Shown here piece by piece: positions 1 through 9,075 of a DNA stretch of 33,942 bases (position 1 is the first letter of the stretch; each line of letters opens with the position of its first letter). This stretch comes from a virus. Both the position numbers and the translations under genes were made by a program. Under the pieces are notes generated by a model. The model made no database searches and was not told the origin of the DNA. It saw only the letters and a list, made by a program, of their open reading frames with translations. The stretch is from positions 1 to 33,942 of the IMG/VR virus record IMGVR_UViG_3300009152_000016; one strand, 5' to 3'.

Positions 1-123
1 AAATATGAATCATTCAACTATTCACCAGCAAGTCGGCAACGTAGTAGAAAAGAATGTACTTGTTAAAAACGCATTGACAAAGATTGAACCCAAAAAAGTA
101 CTTGAGATAGCATGTGCGCCCGG
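1..123. repeat. Terminal direct repeat, left copy
   Basis: These 123 bases are identical to the last 123 bases of the window (33820-33942). The methyltransferase frame that starts at 33725 runs through the right copy and continues in frame in the left copy to 556. This is what a circular or circularly permuted genome gives when a contig closes on itself. A real short terminal repeat is possible but less likely, because the repeat lies wholly inside a gene. Confidence 0.95.
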
Positions 124-556
124 TATCCTTTTAGGAGATTTATCAGAAGAGTTCAAATGTACTGGTATTGAGATAGACGAAAGATACAAGAACGACATTC
201 AAGGACTTGCCAAAGATTCAGACTTACACTTCGGTTTCTTTCCTGAGGTTACTGGCAATTGGGAAAGTGAACAATTCTCAAACATAATCGCTTTAGATGT
301 CATTGAGCATATTGAAGATGGCAAAGGATTCTTAGAGGAATGTCACAGACTTTTGGTTAATGGTGGAAGATTAATTATTCAAGCTCCAATGATTTTAGAG
401 GATGGCTTATATGAGGAGAGAATGTTTCACGAAATAGAACATATCTGGATTTACGACGTTAACCACATGAAGCAAATGTTAATTGAACAAGAATTTAAAA
501 TTGTATCAGTTGAAAGATTTGTATTAGGACATGAACAAATAGTAGCAGAGAAATGA
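5..556 (+). CDS. SAM-dependent methyltransferase, 3' part (gene crosses the join)
   Basis: Class I SAM methyltransferase. The glycine-rich SAM motif I is seen as LEIACAPG, followed by an acidic residue in GIEID. The motif IV-like IALDVIEHI and the following GGRLIIQAP match the Methyltransf_11/23 type. The ATG at 5 is probably internal: the same frame is open through the join back to an ATG at 33725, giving a 216-residue protein with 33 more N-terminal residues. Its last bases overlap the next start (ATGA at 553). It lies among glycosyltransferase-like genes and another methyltransferase, so a sugar or surface-glycan substrate is likely, but this is not shown by the sequence. Confidence 0.85.
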   Translation: MNHSTIHQQVGNVVEKNVLVKNALTKIEPKKVLEIACAPGILLGDLSEEFKCTGIEIDERYKNDIQGLAKDSDLHFGFFPEVTGNWESEQFSNIIALDVIEHIEDGKGFLEECHRLLVNGGRLIIQAPMILEDGLYEERMFHEIEHIWIYDVNHMKQMLIEQEFKIVSVERFVLGHEQIVAEK

Positions 557-1290
557 AAATAGTTTATTGGGATGCTCACTATGATGAACTTGAAAGAGTT
601 AATCACTATTTAAAATTAATTGGTTTAGAATGCGAAAGGCATTTAGATAATAAACCTCCTGATGAATTTGATTTATTATTTGTACATGAAGCACATTTTG
701 CAGGAGCAATTCCACAACATAGGAGAAAAGACTGTATCATTGTTTTTTGCCTTCATCCAATTCATATAAATCAATACTATCAAATGGGATTCACAAGAGC
801 TATCCTGAAAAACTCAGAACATAAAAAAAATTGGATAGGCGAAGGAGTAGTTTTACCTCCATTAGTTAATGTTTACGAACCAGCTCCAGTTAATGACAAG
901 TTAGTTTCAATCATTCACTTTTATAGACAAAGAGATGAACAAGGCTATCATTCAGCTATGAACTTAGGAGCTTTAGTTTATGGACAAGGAAACGATTTAG
1001 GAGAGGCAAACGACCACGAATTGTTCAAGGAAGGAATGAAAGCTTTATTCCACGTCAAGAGGTGCGGTTATTTATGCAATGCAGTTATTAAGGCTATAAG
1101 TTACGGAGTTCCAATTATTATGGATAGAGGTACTTACGACTATGGATACCAAGATATTCTCATACCTAATTATAACATGGCGGTATTTGGCGAGGATTAC
1201 AACTTAGACGAGATAAGAGAAAACCAACTTAAACATAGATTACTCCTGCACGAACAAACCAAACAATCAGAAATATTAACCTTACTATGA
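553..1290 (+). CDS. Glycosyltransferase-like protein (GT-B type)
   Basis: 245-residue protein that I take to be a GT-B fold glycosyltransferase. The N-terminal half has the beta-alpha pattern of a Rossmann domain (KIVYWDAHYDELERV, later FDLLFVHEAHFAG). The C-terminal part has a donor-site-like stretch, VIKAISYGVPIIMDRGTYDY (residues about 177-196), recalling the 'E-A-x-x-x-G-x-P-V-I' region of GT4 proteins but without the usual glutamate. It overlaps both neighbours by four bases (ATGA), so it is translated together with the methyltransferase upstream and the GT4 protein downstream. Donor and acceptor are unknown. The weak signature leaves room for an inactive homologue. Confidence 0.6.
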   Translation: MKIVYWDAHYDELERVNHYLKLIGLECERHLDNKPPDEFDLLFVHEAHFAGAIPQHRRKDCIIVFCLHPIHINQYYQMGFTRAILKNSEHKKNWIGEGVVLPPLVNVYEPAPVNDKLVSIIHFYRQRDEQGYHSAMNLGALVYGQGNDLGEANDHELFKEGMKALFHVKRCGYLCNAVIKAISYGVPIIMDRGTYDYGYQDILIPNYNMAVFGEDYNLDEIRENQLKHRLLLHEQTKQSEILTLL

Positions 1291-2348
1291 AAATACTTGT
1301 AATTATACCAAAACCAATAACTGGTGTTGAATATCACCGTTTATTAATGCCATTTGATAATTTAGGGGAAGGATACGAAGTAACCTCAGTTGAAGCAATA
1401 GACCATCAACCTGATTCTTTTATACAACAGTATGATTTAATCTATACAAGTTCAGTAATTAGTAAATTTGGGCATCAGGAAGTACTATGGGAACAATTAA
1501 AGAGGTTAGGTATTCCCGTTATTATTGACCGAGATGATGACTGGATGCTACCTCATGACCACTTAATGAAAAGGGATTGGGTTAAAAATAAAACTGCTGA
1601 ACAAATAGTTTACAATTTTAAGATGGCAGCAGCAGTAACTGTACCTACTGAATACTTAGCTCAAAAAGTTAGACAATTTAACCATAATGTGTTTGTAATA
1701 CCGAACGCTATTGACTTTAATCAAGCTCAGTTTAAACCTGATCAAAAGGTAAAGGACCTTAAAACCGATAAAGTTCACATTGGTTGGAGTGGTTCAGTTA
1801 CGCATTTTCAAGATGTAATGATGCTGACTGATACTTTTATGCAACTTAACTCAAATCCTGACACAAGTAAAAAGTATAGAGTAGTTTTGAGCGGATTTAC
1901 AGAAGGCCAGCAAGTTTGGGAAGAATACCAAAAGATTTTCACATCAGGTTACAAAATAGCAGAGGACCAGTATTGCAGAATTAACGGAATGGATGTCTAC
2001 ACTTACGCAAGTGCTTACGATTTAATGGATGTTGGATTGATACCTTTAAAGGACACCGAATTTAATCGTTGCAAGTCAGAACTTAAAATGATGGAAATGG
2101 GTGCAAAGAAGCTACCAGTAGTGGTTTCTAATCAATATCCCTATACCAACATAGCCAAACATGGAATTAACTGCCTAACTGCTAATAAAAAGGATTGGTT
2201 CAAAAACATAAAGAGGTTAATTGACAGCAAAGAGTTAAGAGAAGAGTTAGGCGAAGCCCTATATGAAGAAATATTTACCAATTTTAATATATTAAAAATA
2301 AACGAGTTAAGAAAGGAGGTGTTTAATTATGTCACAAGGAAGAAATAA
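1287..2348 (+). CDS. Glycosyltransferase, GT4-like
   Basis: 353-residue two-domain glycosyltransferase. The N-terminal acceptor domain holds GVEYHRLLMPFDNL and the acidic IDRDDDW. The inter-domain region has VPTEYLAQKVRQF followed by VFVIPNAIDF, the usual linker of GT4 proteins. The nucleotide-sugar domain begins at HIGWSGSVTHFQD and contains the conserved SELKMMEMGAKKLPVVVS stretch, where E-M-G-A-x-x-x-P-V-V matches the donor-binding motif. It starts in an ATGA overlap with the preceding gene. The stop lies 20 bases inside the small terminase gene, whose strong Shine-Dalgarno site is within this coding sequence. Confidence 0.82.
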   Translation: MKILVIIPKPITGVEYHRLLMPFDNLGEGYEVTSVEAIDHQPDSFIQQYDLIYTSSVISKFGHQEVLWEQLKRLGIPVIIDRDDDWMLPHDHLMKRDWVKNKTAEQIVYNFKMAAAVTVPTEYLAQKVRQFNHNVFVIPNAIDFNQAQFKPDQKVKDLKTDKVHIGWSGSVTHFQDVMMLTDTFMQLNSNPDTSKKYRVVLSGFTEGQQVWEEYQKIFTSGYKIAEDQYCRINGMDVYTYASAYDLMDVGLIPLKDTEFNRCKSELKMMEMGAKKLPVVVSNQYPYTNIAKHGINCLTANKKDWFKNIKRLIDSKELREELGEALYEEIFTNFNILKINELRKEVFNYVTRKK

Positions 2349-2760
2349 AGCTATTGAAAGTCCTGAAAAAATGATGGAACTATTTAGCGCATACAAAAAG
2401 AAGGCTAAATCTAATCCAATTTTGAAACATACCTTTGTTGGTAAGGATGGAAAATCGGTTTATGAGGAAAGGGAAAGGGCCTTGACGATGGAGGGTTTTG
2501 AATTGTATTGTTTTGAACAAGGCATTATAAGCGATTTGAGCCAATATTTTTCAAATAAGGATGAAAGGTACAGCGATTTTGACGCTATCTGTCACACGAT
2601 TAGAAAATCCATCAGAGAGGACCAAATCCAAGGAGGCTTAGCTGGAGTTTATAACCCAAGCATAACTCAACGACTAAACGGCTTGACCGAGCGAGTTCAA
2701 ACTGAGCAGAATATAAACGTCAATAAATTGCCTGAATGGTTGACTAAGCCGATTGAGTAA
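2329..2760 (+). CDS. Terminase small subunit
   Basis: 143-residue DNA-packaging protein that recognises phage DNA and feeds it to the large subunit. I identify it from position (its TAATG stop touches the large-terminase start), size, and a helical, charged sequence in which ALTMEGFELYCFEQGI and IRKSIREDQIQGGLAGVYN resemble Bacteroidetes phage small terminases. The start is well fixed by AGGAGGT at 2314-2320, eight bases upstream. That is one of the few strong Shine-Dalgarno sites in the genome, and it lies inside the preceding glycosyltransferase gene. Confidence 0.75.
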   Translation: MSQGRNKAIESPEKMMELFSAYKKKAKSNPILKHTFVGKDGKSVYEERERALTMEGFELYCFEQGIISDLSQYFSNKDERYSDFDAICHTIRKSIREDQIQGGLAGVYNPSITQRLNGLTERVQTEQNINVNKLPEWLTKPIE

Positions 2761-3911
2761 TGTTTAATCCTAACTTTGTTTTTTTAGAGAAGGCAGTAAA
2801 GGACAAAAGGATAATAGCTCTTCAAGGGGGTACTCGTTCAGGCAAGACCTACTCAGCTTTACAATGGCTTATCCGATTATGTTTGAAACATCAGGGCATG
2901 ACCATTTCAATAGTTAGGAAAACTCTTCCTGCTTTGAAGTCGTCTGCAATGCGTGACTTCATAGAGATACTAAATTCAATCGGCTACTATAACGAGTCGG
3001 ACCATAACAAGTCAGAAAATACCTACCTACTTAATAAAAACCTTATTGAATTCTTTTCAGTTGACGATGCGCAAAAGATACGAGGTAGAAAGAGAGACAT
3101 CCTATTTGTAAATGAGGCCAATGAGATAGACCTTGAAGATTGGAGGCAGTTACTTTTAAGAACAACTGGTAAGGTTATAATTGACTATAACCCTTCAGAT
3201 TTTGAGCATTGGATTTATGATCAGGTATTAACGAGGGAAGATTGCGGCCTAATCATTACGACATACAAAGACAATCCCCATTTACCCGATGCACTTAAAA
3301 AGGAGATTGAAAGTTTAGAGCAAGCAGACCCTGAATACTGGAAAATCTTTGGTTTAGGGGAAAGAGGCCAACTGATGGGCTTAGTCTTTAACAATTGGAC
3401 GAATCAATTAGCGGTACCAGATAACGCCAATTTTGTAGGTTATGGTTTAGACTGGGGATTCTCAGCCGACCCTACTGCATTAGTTAGCGTTTGGAAGTAT
3501 GAACAAGAGTTATACATAAGGGAGGAGTTATACGAAAGAAAGTTGACCAACCAAGACATAGCTGAAAGGTTAAAGGATATGGGCATAGCTCGGAAAGAAA
3601 TATTTGCCGACTCAGCTGAACCTAAAAGTATTGAAGAAGTGTATAGATTAGGATTCAATATCAAACCAACTCAGAAGGGGAAAGACTCAATCATCAACTC
3701 AATAGACATTCTTAGACGCTACCGATTGAACCTGATAGGCAACAACCTACAAAAAGAGTTTAGAACCTACAAATGGAAAACGGACAAAGCAGGAAAGATA
3801 GTTAACGAACCAGTTGACTTTAACAACCACTTAATTGATGCTACACGCTATTTAGCTTTGATGAGATTGCAAGAACACAGACGTGGTCAATATGTTACAA
3901 TTAGGGCCTAA
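2760..3911 (+). CDS. Terminase large subunit
   Basis: 383-residue packaging motor with ATPase and nuclease domains (Terminase_3/PBSX-like). Walker A is GGTRSGKT at residues 23-30. The Walker B region is DILFVNEANE at 113-122, with the catalytic acid at E119. The RNase H-like nuclease starts at YGLDWGFSADPTALV with D231, has a second acid in IFADSAEP (D284) and a third in NHLIDATRYLA (D360), the three metal ligands expected. Length is normal to slightly short for the family. It works with the portal (14910) at the head vertex. Confidence 0.95.
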   Translation: MFNPNFVFLEKAVKDKRIIALQGGTRSGKTYSALQWLIRLCLKHQGMTISIVRKTLPALKSSAMRDFIEILNSIGYYNESDHNKSENTYLLNKNLIEFFSVDDAQKIRGRKRDILFVNEANEIDLEDWRQLLLRTTGKVIIDYNPSDFEHWIYDQVLTREDCGLIITTYKDNPHLPDALKKEIESLEQADPEYWKIFGLGERGQLMGLVFNNWTNQLAVPDNANFVGYGLDWGFSADPTALVSVWKYEQELYIREELYERKLTNQDIAERLKDMGIARKEIFADSAEPKSIEEVYRLGFNIKPTQKGKDSIINSIDILRRYRLNLIGNNLQKEFRTYKWKTDKAGKIVNEPVDFNNHLIDATRYLALMRLQEHRRGQYVTIRA

Positions 3912-3929
3912 AAAAATATATAGAATAGA

Positions 3930-4520
3930 ATGAAAAGCATTTACTACAATTTAACCTTAAAGGACTTCATAGAACTAAACTCAGTGAAGGGAAGCGACTT
4001 GGAAGCGAAAAGGCAAAAGCTTTCAATCTTGTTTAAGGTGGAAAAGGAGTTTTTTGATGGTATGACCTCAGCGCAAGTAATTGAGTTATACTCAGACTTT
4101 GAGAAGTTAGAAGCCCAGCCGATTAAGACAGTTTATAAAAACAGAATTAAGATAGGCGGTAGATGGTTTTTTATTGATTACAGATTAAGTCAAATAAGCT
4201 CAGCTCAGTTTATTGACATTACTCACTTTGCGAAGTCTAATCCATTGGACAACATACACAGAATAGTGGCAAGTTGTATCAGGCCGATAAGTTGGAGATT
4301 CGGAAAAGCAGGAAAGTATAATGGAGATGAACATGACGAGATTAGCGAACTACTTTTGAATCAAATGAAAATCAAAGATGCTTACCCTATCATGCTTTTT
4401 TTTTGCACTCTATCAAGCAAATTATCGGACAATATCCTAAACTTTTTCCTGAGTCAAGCGGAAACGATAGAGAACCAGTTGAAAACTTTAACACTAAATG
4501 GGGATGGGTTGCAACGATAG
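3930..4520 (+). CDS. Tail assembly chaperone, zero-frame product (gpG-like)
   Basis: 196-residue protein. Residues 60-157 (IGGRWFFIDYRLSQISSAQF, HRIVASCIRPISWRF, ISELLLNQMKIKDAYPIMLFF) resemble Bacteroidetes phage proteins that I understand to be tail assembly chaperones. A canonical T TTT TTT slippery heptamer lies at residues 157-158, and a good reading frame continues in the -1 frame to 4660, as in lambda G/GT. Residues past 158 in this frame look less protein-like than the -1 alternative. The short leader carries the AATATATA motif shared by several late genes. The position directly after the terminase rather than next to the tape measure is unusual. Confidence 0.7.
   Translation: MKSIYYNLTLKDFIELNSVKGSDLEAKRQKLSILFKVEKEFFDGMTSAQVIELYSDFEKLEAQPIKTVYKNRIKIGGRWFFIDYRLSQISSAQFIDITHFAKSNPLDNIHRIVASCIRPISWRFGKAGKYNGDEHDEISELLLNQMKIKDAYPIMLFFCTLSSKLSDNILNFFLSQAETIENQLKTLTLNGDGLQR
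4397..4403 (+). promoter_or_regulatory. -1 ribosomal frameshift slippery site (T TTT TTT)
   Basis: A run of nine T lies at 4396-4404. In the zero frame the codons are CTT TTT TTT TGC, so T4397 plus codons 4398-4400 and 4401-4403 form a perfect X XXY YYZ heptamer. Slippage makes the next codon TTG at 4403. A possible stimulator starts four bases later: CTCTATC (4408-4414) can pair with GATAGAG (4466-4472). The loop is long (51 bases), so the stimulator is tentative. A homopolymer sequencing error would look the same. Confidence 0.7.
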
Positions 4521-4660
4521 ATAACCTTGCTGGACATGACAAGACCAAATGGGATTACTTTTTTAACTTAGGACTAAAGGAATTTTTAAATATAGTTAGT
4601 TATCACATAGACCACACCGACGAGATAAAGCGACAGAATGCAAGAACAAGACTACACTAA
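4403..4660 (+). CDS. Tail assembly chaperone, -1 frameshift extension (gpT-like)
   Basis: An open frame in -1 relative to the 3930 gene, with no ATG near its beginning. Its first codon is the TTG directly after the slippery heptamer. The 85-residue extension contains NTKWGWVATIDNLAGHDKTK and YFFNLGLKEFLNIVSYHID, a pattern I know from the second domain of Bacteroidetes tail chaperones (W-G-W/Y, I-D-x-L-A-x-x-D, K, N-x-x-E-F-L). It is best read as the end of a fusion of about 243 residues (158 + 85). The end overlaps the next gene by 23 bases. Independent initiation at TTG is possible but less likely. Confidence 0.7.
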   Translation: MHSIKQIIGQYPKLFPESSGNDREPVENFNTKWGWVATIDNLAGHDKTKWDYFFNLGLKEFLNIVSYHIDHTDEIKRQNARTRLH

Positions 4661-5258
4661 TTTACTGAGCGACTTAGGAACTGACTTGTCAGAGCCAGCC
4701 GAGTTCAACTCATTAATTGAGGAGGCTGTAATTCGTTTTGTTAATAGTTTGTCTGATGCGATGAAATCTAACCTAACCGAGAAGGATGCTTACTACGCTG
4801 ACTCGGAACTGGTCCAATCAATAATCACTTTACCTATTGAATCAAACGGAACTACTTTTTCAATGGCTATTGATATGAACTATTATGGTGACTTTATCAA
4901 TAAGGGTGTAAGCGGTACCAGAAACAAGTTCAATTCTCCTTATTCATTCAAAAAGGAATCAGTTAGTCCAGCCTTTAACAAGTCACTCAGAAAGTGGATC
5001 ACCAAAAGAGGCATCCCGATTCAAAGTAGGTATTCACAAACTCGCAACTTGACTAAGTCGGCAAGAGCTAAAAAACAAATAGACGAAAAAACCAAAATGG
5101 CTTACGCTATGGGAATGGGTATTAAAAGGGAAGGTATAGAACCAACTTACTTTATAGACGATGCCCTGAGTGAAAAGAGCATTCAGACCTTTGCTCAAAG
5201 TTTAGCAGATGCCTTAGGAAGGTCCATTTCAGTAACGATAATAAATAAATTCAAATGA
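4638..5258 (+). CDS. Tail completion / neck protein (HK97 gp10-like)
   Basis: 206-residue protein resembling head-tail joining proteins of Bacteroidetes phages. The diagnostic part is YYGDFINKGVSGTRNKFNSP (about residues 91-110), then ITKRGIPIQSR and a C-terminal GIKREGIEPTYFIDDAL. The same order (F-I-N-x-G-V-x-G, then G-I-x-P-T-x-F) is seen in many such proteins. It starts inside the end of the tail-chaperone fusion and ends in a four-base overlap with the 5255 gene, so it is part of one tail operon. Confidence 0.6.
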   Translation: MQEQDYTNLLSDLGTDLSEPAEFNSLIEEAVIRFVNSLSDAMKSNLTEKDAYYADSELVQSIITLPIESNGTTFSMAIDMNYYGDFINKGVSGTRNKFNSPYSFKKESVSPAFNKSLRKWITKRGIPIQSRYSQTRNLTKSARAKKQIDEKTKMAYAMGMGIKREGIEPTYFIDDALSEKSIQTFAQSLADALGRSISVTIINKFK

Positions 5259-6466
5259 TAACAATTAACGTATCACCTAATAATTGGCAAAATGTTTACA
5301 ATGAGCTTTGGTTTAATTTAATAAGTACAAATGCTACTGCACAAGGATTTCAATTCTTGGTGGATATTAACGTCTCAGGACAGACAAACCCAGTAGCCCG
5401 CCTTACTTTTCCTAAACAACCGGGTGTTAACTTTGTAAATTTAGATGTTAGCGAAGTATTACGCAACTATGTGACTTATAACTTTCAAAGTTATAATAGT
5501 TCTGGGATCAAACATTGCACGAGTTCAAAGGTTGACTATTGGATAGAGTTTGGAGAGGTTTATAACAATGCCTCAGGGATTCCGACTATTTACCCTAATT
5601 TAGTAAGTTATAATACAAGTGGAGATAACGCTCACTCAACAAATGCGATTTTTGACTTTTTAGACTGGAGCAAAACGGCCTTTACAAGTTTAAACATTGG
5701 ACCACCCGAAAACTCTTTAAAGACTTTGAACCAAACTACCTACCAAGAGAAGTTAAGATATGGAGAAGAAAGGTTTTTAACTGTCTTTGACCGAGAAGGA
5801 TTGTTCAGCAATATCAATGTGCAAGTGCTTGATAAAAATTTTACAACTCTAATCCAATCCAATGCAAGTTTTACCACATATGGTTCAATCGTTTCAATCA
5901 ATGTAGCTAACTCAGGGAACTCAACTGGATACTATAAGATTGTTTATGATGCTGCCTTTGATTATTCAGATGCGGTTTACTACCGAGTTAACGGGCAGAA
6001 CACGAGCGGAAGTGGAGCGATAACTTATTTTAGTAGAACTTTTGTAATTGACAAGAGCTGTCAAAAGTATTCGCCTATCCGTTTACATTGGTTGAATAAC
6101 TTAGGTGGTTTTGATGCGTTTACTTTTACAAAGGTTAGCAGAAACTTTACTGACATAGAAAGGAAAATGTTTAAGAAGTTTCAACCTTTAAACTATCCTA
6201 AAACCTTTAGAGCTAAGACAGACTACTACACTAAGTTTACCGATACGATTCAGATTAACTCAGATGGATTGACTGATGCTGAATGGGTTGGCCTAAAAGA
6301 GTTAGTCCTTAGTCCAGTTGTCATGATGGAATACGGAGCAACCTATATACCCGTAAACATAAAGGAAACCAACTACGAAGAAAAGCAATACGTCAATGAC
6401 AGACAGTTGAGCAGTTTAAGTTTGACACTTGAGTACACCTTTGACAATTACAGACAATCACTATGA
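5255..6466 (+). CDS. Tail/baseplate protein, Bacteroidetes phage type
   Basis: 403-residue beta-rich protein, rich in N, S, T and Y, with no signal peptide or membrane segment. The middle-to-C-terminal segment SPIRLHWLNNLGGFDAFTF (about residues 272-290) is a recurring feature of Bacteroidetes phage tail proteins located just before the large baseplate protein. Its position between tail completion and the 870-residue tail protein, with four-base overlaps on both sides, suggests a distal-tail or baseplate hub part. I cannot name a confirmed homologue. Confidence 0.5.
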   Translation: MITINVSPNNWQNVYNELWFNLISTNATAQGFQFLVDINVSGQTNPVARLTFPKQPGVNFVNLDVSEVLRNYVTYNFQSYNSSGIKHCTSSKVDYWIEFGEVYNNASGIPTIYPNLVSYNTSGDNAHSTNAIFDFLDWSKTAFTSLNIGPPENSLKTLNQTTYQEKLRYGEERFLTVFDREGLFSNINVQVLDKNFTTLIQSNASFTTYGSIVSINVANSGNSTGYYKIVYDAAFDYSDAVYYRVNGQNTSGSGAITYFSRTFVIDKSCQKYSPIRLHWLNNLGGFDAFTFTKVSRNFTDIERKMFKKFQPLNYPKTFRAKTDYYTKFTDTIQINSDGLTDAEWVGLKELVLSPVVMMEYGATYIPVNIKETNYEEKQYVNDRQLSSLSLTLEYTFDNYRQSL

Positions 6467-9075
6467 ACCAAACAGAATTAAAAATAATAGCTTACAACTC
6501 ATCAGGTATAGTGAGTAATACTTGGAATGTTGACCTTTATGATAGTGTTCCTATGCCTATTAATAAGTCAATAGTTGACATTAGAGAACCTGACAAAAGA
6601 CAGAGCGACTATTCAAAAAGCTTAACCATACCCGGTACCGCAAACAATCATCAAATATTCTCGGCTATTTTTAATATTGACCGCTCAACAATAAATAGTT
6701 CAACCTTAAATTTTAACCCTGACTTTAATCCAAACTTAAAAGCTGATGCGATACTTTACAGAAAAGGAATAGCTCAGCTAATAGGTTACATACAATTGGT
6801 TAGTATTAAAAATGTTGATGGAGCAATTGAATACGAATGTGTAATAATAGGTAAGTTCGCTAACTTGTTTCAAGATTTAGGTGAATTAAATTTAGCTCAA
6901 TTGGACTTGTCAGAGTTTGACCATGTATGGAATAAAACAAATGTTCAAAATTCATGGGCTACATCAATCATTAAGAACGGGACTACCTATGTAAACTTTA
7001 ATGCAAGCGGACAACCTAACGGAGCTGGTTATGTTTACCCATTAATTGACAGAGGCAATTCAAATACTTCAGCTGAGAACGACTACAACTTTGGTACTAT
7101 GTATCCTGCGGTATATGCTAAACAAGTAGTTGATTCTATTTTTGCTGGAGCAGGTTATAGGTATGAATCAAACTTTTTCAATTCGCAAAGATTTAAAAAT
7201 TTAATTATCCCTTATTGCGGTGGGGATTTCAGAATGACAGAGGGAGAAGTTGAGAATAGAACTTTCTTAATGACTAATTCAACTGGCTTAAGTTTTACAA
7301 GTTCAGACCAATATAGGTCAAGCGTTTATAAAATAGCTTTTAACACTAACGGAAACGATACCAACCCTTCAGGAGTTAGCACAGTTAATCATGAATGGAC
7401 TTGCCCAGCTGGATTAGGTGGTAAATATAGATTTGCAATTGAAGGCAATATTAATATAACTGGAACGGGTACTGGATTTTGTAAGTTTAATTTTGGGATA
7501 AGAGTAAATAGGGGAGGAAGTGTTTTATCACAAATTGCAACAGATTACAGAACAGCAGCGGTAGGGAATTCAGGAACAATAAAAATTGAATCAGGTTTAT
7601 TTGACATACAAGCAGGCGATAAAGTTTACGCAGTAGCTTATTATGAAAGTTATGTAGGAGCTGATGCAAGATTATTTACTTTAAACTTTCAAACTGGATT
7701 TGATTTTTACTCAAACCCTCAAGCCAATTATCAAGAAGGCCAAACAATTGACATAGTATCAGCCTTACCCGAAAAGACAAAACAAACCGAGTTCCTTCAG
7801 TATTTAATTAAGATGTTTAATCTTTATGTTGAGGTAGACAAGATTGATTACAAGAAATTAATTATTGAGCCGAGAGATGAATTTTACTTAGACGAATACG
7901 AAGACTTAACAGATTATTTAGACGTATCGCAGGAGCTTGAAATTAAACCTATGGGTTTACTTGACTTCAGAGTTTTTGAGATGACTTATAAATCAGATTC
8001 AGACGAGTTTAATAAACGTTATGAAGACGTTTACCGAGAGCCATTTAGTAAAATTAATTTCACTATCAACAACGACTTTATTCGTGATTCTAAATTTATT
8101 GATTTAGGTTTTAGTGCGACTCCTTCAGCTGATGCAAAAACGAACGATAGGATAATTCCAAAAATAAGACCTCAAGACCCCTCAACTGATTCAAGCAATT
8201 TGCCAGTTTACAACATCAGAATTCTTCAATACGGAGGATTAGTTAATACAAGTCAAGGATGGAATTTGTACTATAACGCTACGGCAATCCAAAATTATAC
8301 ACAGTATCCTTATGCAGGAATGCTGGACAAGATTGTAGCACCTACTTTTAGCTTAGAGGTTACACTTGCAAAGGCTTATTTTTATGGTAGCAAACCTGAC
8401 ATCACTACGGCTAACCTTTACAATTCTTATTGGCTTAAAACAATTACTGAAATAACTGATAAAGATTCAAAATTAGTCAGCGGATATTTTCATTTATCGC
8501 CTAATCAATTGGCTAATTTGTCATTTAGAAAGTATTACAGAATAGACCAGCAGTATTACCGACTTCATCAAGTTGAATACGACTTAAATTCAAATGAGCC
8601 AGTACAAATAGAATTCCTAAAAATCAAAACAGCTCCTAATTTTATACCTCAAACCACAACAACAAACGGAGGCAGCGGAACTTTTACAACCGATATGCCT
8701 AATTTGCCAATTCAAGACTTGCCAACTTTAGACAAGTCAAGCAATACTGGGTTTTTAATTGACCGAGAAAAGACCTATACGGATATTATTTATACTAATG
8801 ACTCATTTGTTTTTACTGATTACAGTCAAAAGATTTGGTTAGTAAATGGAGCATCAAGAGTTTATTTGCCTGATGCAACTATAATCAAACCAAAAACGGG
8901 TTATCCTATAATAGTAATTCATAATCAAGGTTCAGATGTATTTGCTTACCCAATAGCTGGACAAACTATTGAGGGTGATTCAAGTTTTAAAATAAAAGGT
9001 AGGCATACAATTTGGGTAGCTCCAGTTAATGGGAATTGGTCAATCATATTAAACAACAATACAAATGCTGGATAA
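6463..9075 (+). CDS. Large tail/baseplate protein with C-terminal fibre-like domain
   Basis: 870-residue protein. The N-terminal 110 residues contain SIVDIREPDKRQSDYSKSLT and IPGTANNHQIFSAIFNI, a signature I know from large baseplate (Tal-like) proteins of Bacteroidetes phages. The middle has a long beta-rich region and QTEFLQYLIKMFNLYVEVD, which resembles the hub part of such proteins. The last 100 residues (SFVFTDYSQKIWLVNGASRV, then IIVIHNQGSDVFAYPIAG) look like the small beta domain often found at phage fibre ends. Its probable role is host contact and baseplate structure. It overlaps the 5255 gene by four bases. Confidence 0.6.
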   Translation: MNQTELKIIAYNSSGIVSNTWNVDLYDSVPMPINKSIVDIREPDKRQSDYSKSLTIPGTANNHQIFSAIFNIDRSTINSSTLNFNPDFNPNLKADAILYRKGIAQLIGYIQLVSIKNVDGAIEYECVIIGKFANLFQDLGELNLAQLDLSEFDHVWNKTNVQNSWATSIIKNGTTYVNFNASGQPNGAGYVYPLIDRGNSNTSAENDYNFGTMYPAVYAKQVVDSIFAGAGYRYESNFFNSQRFKNLIIPYCGGDFRMTEGEVENRTFLMTNSTGLSFTSSDQYRSSVYKIAFNTNGNDTNPSGVSTVNHEWTCPAGLGGKYRFAIEGNINITGTGTGFCKFNFGIRVNRGGSVLSQIATDYRTAAVGNSGTIKIESGLFDIQAGDKVYAVAYYESYVGADARLFTLNFQTGFDFYSNPQANYQEGQTIDIVSALPEKTKQTEFLQYLIKMFNLYVEVDKIDYKKLIIEPRDEFYLDEYEDLTDYLDVSQELEIKPMGLLDFRVFEMTYKSDSDEFNKRYEDVYREPFSKINFTINNDFIRDSKFIDLGFSATPSADAKTNDRIIPKIRPQDPSTDSSNLPVYNIRILQYGGLVNTSQGWNLYYNATAIQNYTQYPYAGMLDKIVAPTFSLEVTLAKAYFYGSKPDITTANLYNSYWLKTITEITDKDSKLVSGYFHLSPNQLANLSFRKYYRIDQQYYRLHQVEYDLNSNEPVQIEFLKIKTAPNFIPQTTTTNGGSGTFTTDMPNLPIQDLPTLDKSSNTGFLIDREKTYTDIIYTNDSFVFTDYSQKIWLVNGASRVYLPDATIIKPKTGYPIIVIHNQGSDVFAYPIAGQTIEGDSSFKIKGRHTIWVAPVNGNWSIILNNNTNAG

